A stretch of 8,034 bases of DNA from Actinomycetota bacterium. GTDB lineage: Bacteria; Actinomycetota; Acidimicrobiia; Acidimicrobiales; SZUA-35. The position numbers were made by a program, and so were the translations under genes. Below, one piece after another: positions 6,812-8,034 of the stretch. Numbering within the stretch: position 1 is the stretch's first letter; each line of letters opens with the position of its first letter. Under the pieces are notes generated by a model. That model worked only from the letters and a program-made list of their open reading frames with translations. It was not told where the DNA came from and did no database searches. The DNA is taken from positions 1-8,034 of the forward strand of contig JAQCHM010000139.1 in assembly GCA_027730885.1 (NCBI GenBank). Direction: 5' to 3'.

Positions 6812-7324
6812 ATGAACGACACTGACGCGATCGACCTCGCATTGCTCGTCTTCCGCTGCGGAATCGGTGCGGTGATGCTGGCGCACGGCATCAACCACAT
6901 CTAGGGCGGCGGCAAGATCGCCGGAACCGCTGGATGGTTCGGCTCGTTGGGTATGCGCCAGCCCTTGGCGCAGGCCTGGTTGGCCAGTCTGGCCGAGATC
7001 GCGGCCGGAGTTTCGCTGGTTCTCGGTCTCTTCACACCGCTGGGCGCAGCCGGCGTCGTCGGGGTGATGGTGGTCGCGTGGGCGATCAACCACCGTGGCA
7101 ACGGCTTCTTCATCTTTCGACCGGGAGAAGGTTGGGAGTACGTGATCACCCTCGGGCTGTGCGGCGTACTGCTGGGCGCGATCGGACCTGGCGCTTAGTC
7201 GCTCGACGACTCGTTCAACCTCGTCGATGACCTCGCTGATACGACGGGCCTCTTGATCGCGGCCCTCGGTGGTGGCGGCGCAGCGCTTCTGCTGGCTGTG
7301 TTCTGGCGCCCACCGACAGACTGA
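6812..7324 (+). pseudogene. DoxX-like membrane protein with two in-frame TAG codons
   Basis: Read through two TAG codons, this frame gives a 170-residue DoxX-like integral membrane protein. Hydrophobic segments lie at about residues 8-30, 52-72, 76-90, 108-125 and 140-160. Family-like elements are MLAHGINHI, GGGKIAGTAGWFGSLGM, NHRGNGFFIF and a terminal FWRPP. The first TAG (6902-6904, codon 31) falls between NHI and GGGKIAG. The second (7196-7198, codon 129) falls between GAIGPGA and SLDDSF. Related proteins, from memory, carry an aromatic residue at the first site and usually Trp at the second. The sequence after each stop remains family-like, and the frame closes at TGA 7322-7324. GAGAGG (6800-6805) is six bases before the ATG, and only 26 bases separate it from the preceding gene. 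As written, translation gives only a 30-aa peptide. DoxX proteins are linked variously to quinone-dependent redox and stress complexes; the role here is unknown. Confidence 0.78.
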
Positions 7325-7332
7325 GGTCCGGT

Positions 7333-7352
7333 GGGTCGACATGGGTCGACCC
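7333..7352 (+). terminator. Perfect 8-bp hairpin after the DoxX-like gene
   Basis: GGGTCGAC (7333-7340), loop ATGG and GTCGACCC (7345-7352) form a perfect 8-bp stem, with a possible extra T-G pair. It starts nine bases after the DoxX-like stop at 7324. There is no T-run, as is often the case in GC-rich actinobacteria, so termination is plausible but not proven. An operator for the NTF2-like gene, 45 bases downstream, is the alternative. Confidence 0.45.
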
Positions 7353-7396
7353 GACGTTCGGTGGATTCGCTTCACCGGTCGTGGCACGAGTAGCCT

Positions 7397-7768
7397 GTGA
7401 AAGTGGACGTCGCGGAGGAGATCGCCCGCCGATGGTGGGAGGATGTATGGGAGCTGGGCGACTTCGATGCGCTCGACGACCTGCTCACCGATCCATTCAC
7501 CCGACACACGAGTGCCGGGACGATCGTGGCTCCCGTTGCCGACTACAAGCACGTGCTCCGCAGCGTGCAGCGGTCGATCCACCGACCACACACGACGATC
7601 GACGATCGACACATCGATCCGACACGGATCTGGACGAGGGCCACCAGCCGAGGCCTGGATCTCGATTCTGGTCGTCAAGTGATCCTCTCGTGGCTCCTGG
7701 TCCAACGTATTGCAGACGGACGGATACCCGAGCAGTGGGTCCTGACCGCCCGCGATATCGAGTGGTGA
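7397..7768 (+). CDS. NTF2/SnoaL-like family protein
   Basis: A 123-aa cone-fold protein of the nuclear transport factor 2-like/SnoaL type, a family that includes polyketide cyclases, ketosteroid isomerases and small hydrolases. The features are an N-terminal Trp-rich helix (ARRWWEDVWELGD), the DPFTRHTSAG segment with H37, TIDDRHI, then WTRATSRG followed by SWLLVQRIADGRI and the final EQWVLTARDIEW. The length is typical. The chosen start is GTG 7397; another GTG is at 7403, and no strong Shine-Dalgarno sequence is seen. It lies 72 bases after the DoxX-like gene beyond a hairpin, so it may be transcribed separately. It converges with the MFS gene, with 21 bases between. The catalytic role cannot be assigned. 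Confidence 0.8.
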   Translation: MKVDVAEEIARRWWEDVWELGDFDALDDLLTDPFTRHTSAGTIVAPVADYKHVLRSVQRSIHRPHTTIDDRHIDPTRIWTRATSRGLDLDSGRQVILSWLLVQRIADGRIPEQWVLTARDIEW

Positions 7769-7789
7769 CCTGAGACGAATCGACGATCC

Positions 7790-8034
7790 TTACAGTTGGT
7801 CGAAGTCTGGGGATCGCGTGCGGACATGTCGGAGCCGCACGAGGGCGAACCAGATGTTGAGAACGATGATGACGATCCCCATACACACCAGCGTGGCTCC
7901 GAGCGAGATCGCGTCCGCGAGCAAGCCGAGCGGAAGCGCCGCGAGCCCAAAACCGCTGAAGCCGAGAATCACCACGCTCTGCAGTCGGCCCTGGTATTCG
8001 ACCGGCGACATCCGCAGCATCAGGATCTGTGTCG
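7790..8034 (-). CDS. MFS transporter, C-terminal fragment cut by window edge
   Basis: This is the C-terminal end of a major facilitator superfamily transporter in the plasma membrane. The frame is open from the right edge (reading TQILMLRMSP) to TAA at 7792-7790; the Met at 8020 is internal, not the start. SPVEYQGRLQS matches the loop before the last pair of helices in the EntS-like (MFS_3) group. It is followed by two hydrophobic helices, one around VVILGFSGFGLAALPLGLL and one around TLVCMGIVIIVLNIWFALV, then a short charged cytosolic tail ending PDFDQL. It converges with the NTF2-like gene. Export of a small molecule is likely from the family; the substrate is unknown. Confidence 0.82.
   Translation of the reverse strand, partial: TQILMLRMSPVEYQGRLQSVVILGFSGFGLAALPLGLLADAISLGATLVCMGIVIIVLNIWFALVRLRHVRTRSPDFDQL

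Noticed and set aside
6902..7198. Pyrrolysine insertion at the TAG codons.
   Set aside because: No pyl genes or downstream insertion element are seen, and the sites look like ordinary aromatic positions in a membrane protein.
7596..7622. Repeated CGATCGA-like units resembling a short tandem repeat.
   Set aside because: They are within coding sequence of the NTF2-like gene and reflect Asp/Ile/Arg codon use; similar GATCGA words occur across the window.

Overview
The window is GC-rich, tightly packed DNA of actinobacterial character. Every intact gene whose stop lies inside it ends in TGA, apart from one TAA. From remembered protein resemblance only, the closest group is probably Acidimicrobiia (Ilumatobacter-like); this is an inference. 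The contents are catabolic accessory genes: a Rossmann-fold epimerase/dehydrogenase, an SDR, a luciferase-like monooxygenase, a VOC-fold enzyme, a crotonase, an acyl-CoA synthetase, a DoxX-like membrane protein and an NTF2-like protein. No tRNA, rRNA, CRISPR array, transposase or insertion sequence was found.

Layout. 3-779 (+) is the 3' part of an NAD-dependent epimerase/dehydratase, cut by the left edge. It converges on a minus-strand set read right to left: VOC enzyme (3678-2815), LLM-class flavin oxidoreductase (2758-1769) and SDR (1628-816). Positions 3679-4002 separate this set from a divergent plus-strand set: crotonase (4003-4770, with an open frame running to 4940), acyl-CoA synthetase (4974-6474), a 104-aa protein (6471-6785) and a DoxX-like protein (6812-7324). 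An 8-bp hairpin follows. Next is an NTF2/SnoaL-like gene (7397-7768), then the C-terminal end of an MFS transporter on the minus strand (7790 to the right edge).

The most notable result is that three of the four genes in the plus-strand set are broken while their neighbours read cleanly. The crotonase appears to have a one-base frameshift near its start, an in-frame internal deletion of roughly 35-45 codons, and perhaps a G-run indel near its end. The synthetase shifts frame just before its catalytic-lysine motif; the restored frame ends in an ATGA overlap with the next gene. The DoxX-like gene has two in-frame TAG codons, and the homologous coding pattern continues through both. The synthetase frameshift also makes the synthetase and the 104-aa protein look like one 603-aa fusion, which they probably are not.

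Together the two divergent sets look like a degradation island. The synthetase would activate an acid to its CoA ester, the crotonase would hydrate or isomerise an enoyl-CoA, and the oxidoreductases would act on ring or side-chain oxygenation steps. The substrate cannot be read from the sequence. Whether the lesions reflect real gene decay, assembly error or, much less likely, unusual decoding of TAG is the main open question.
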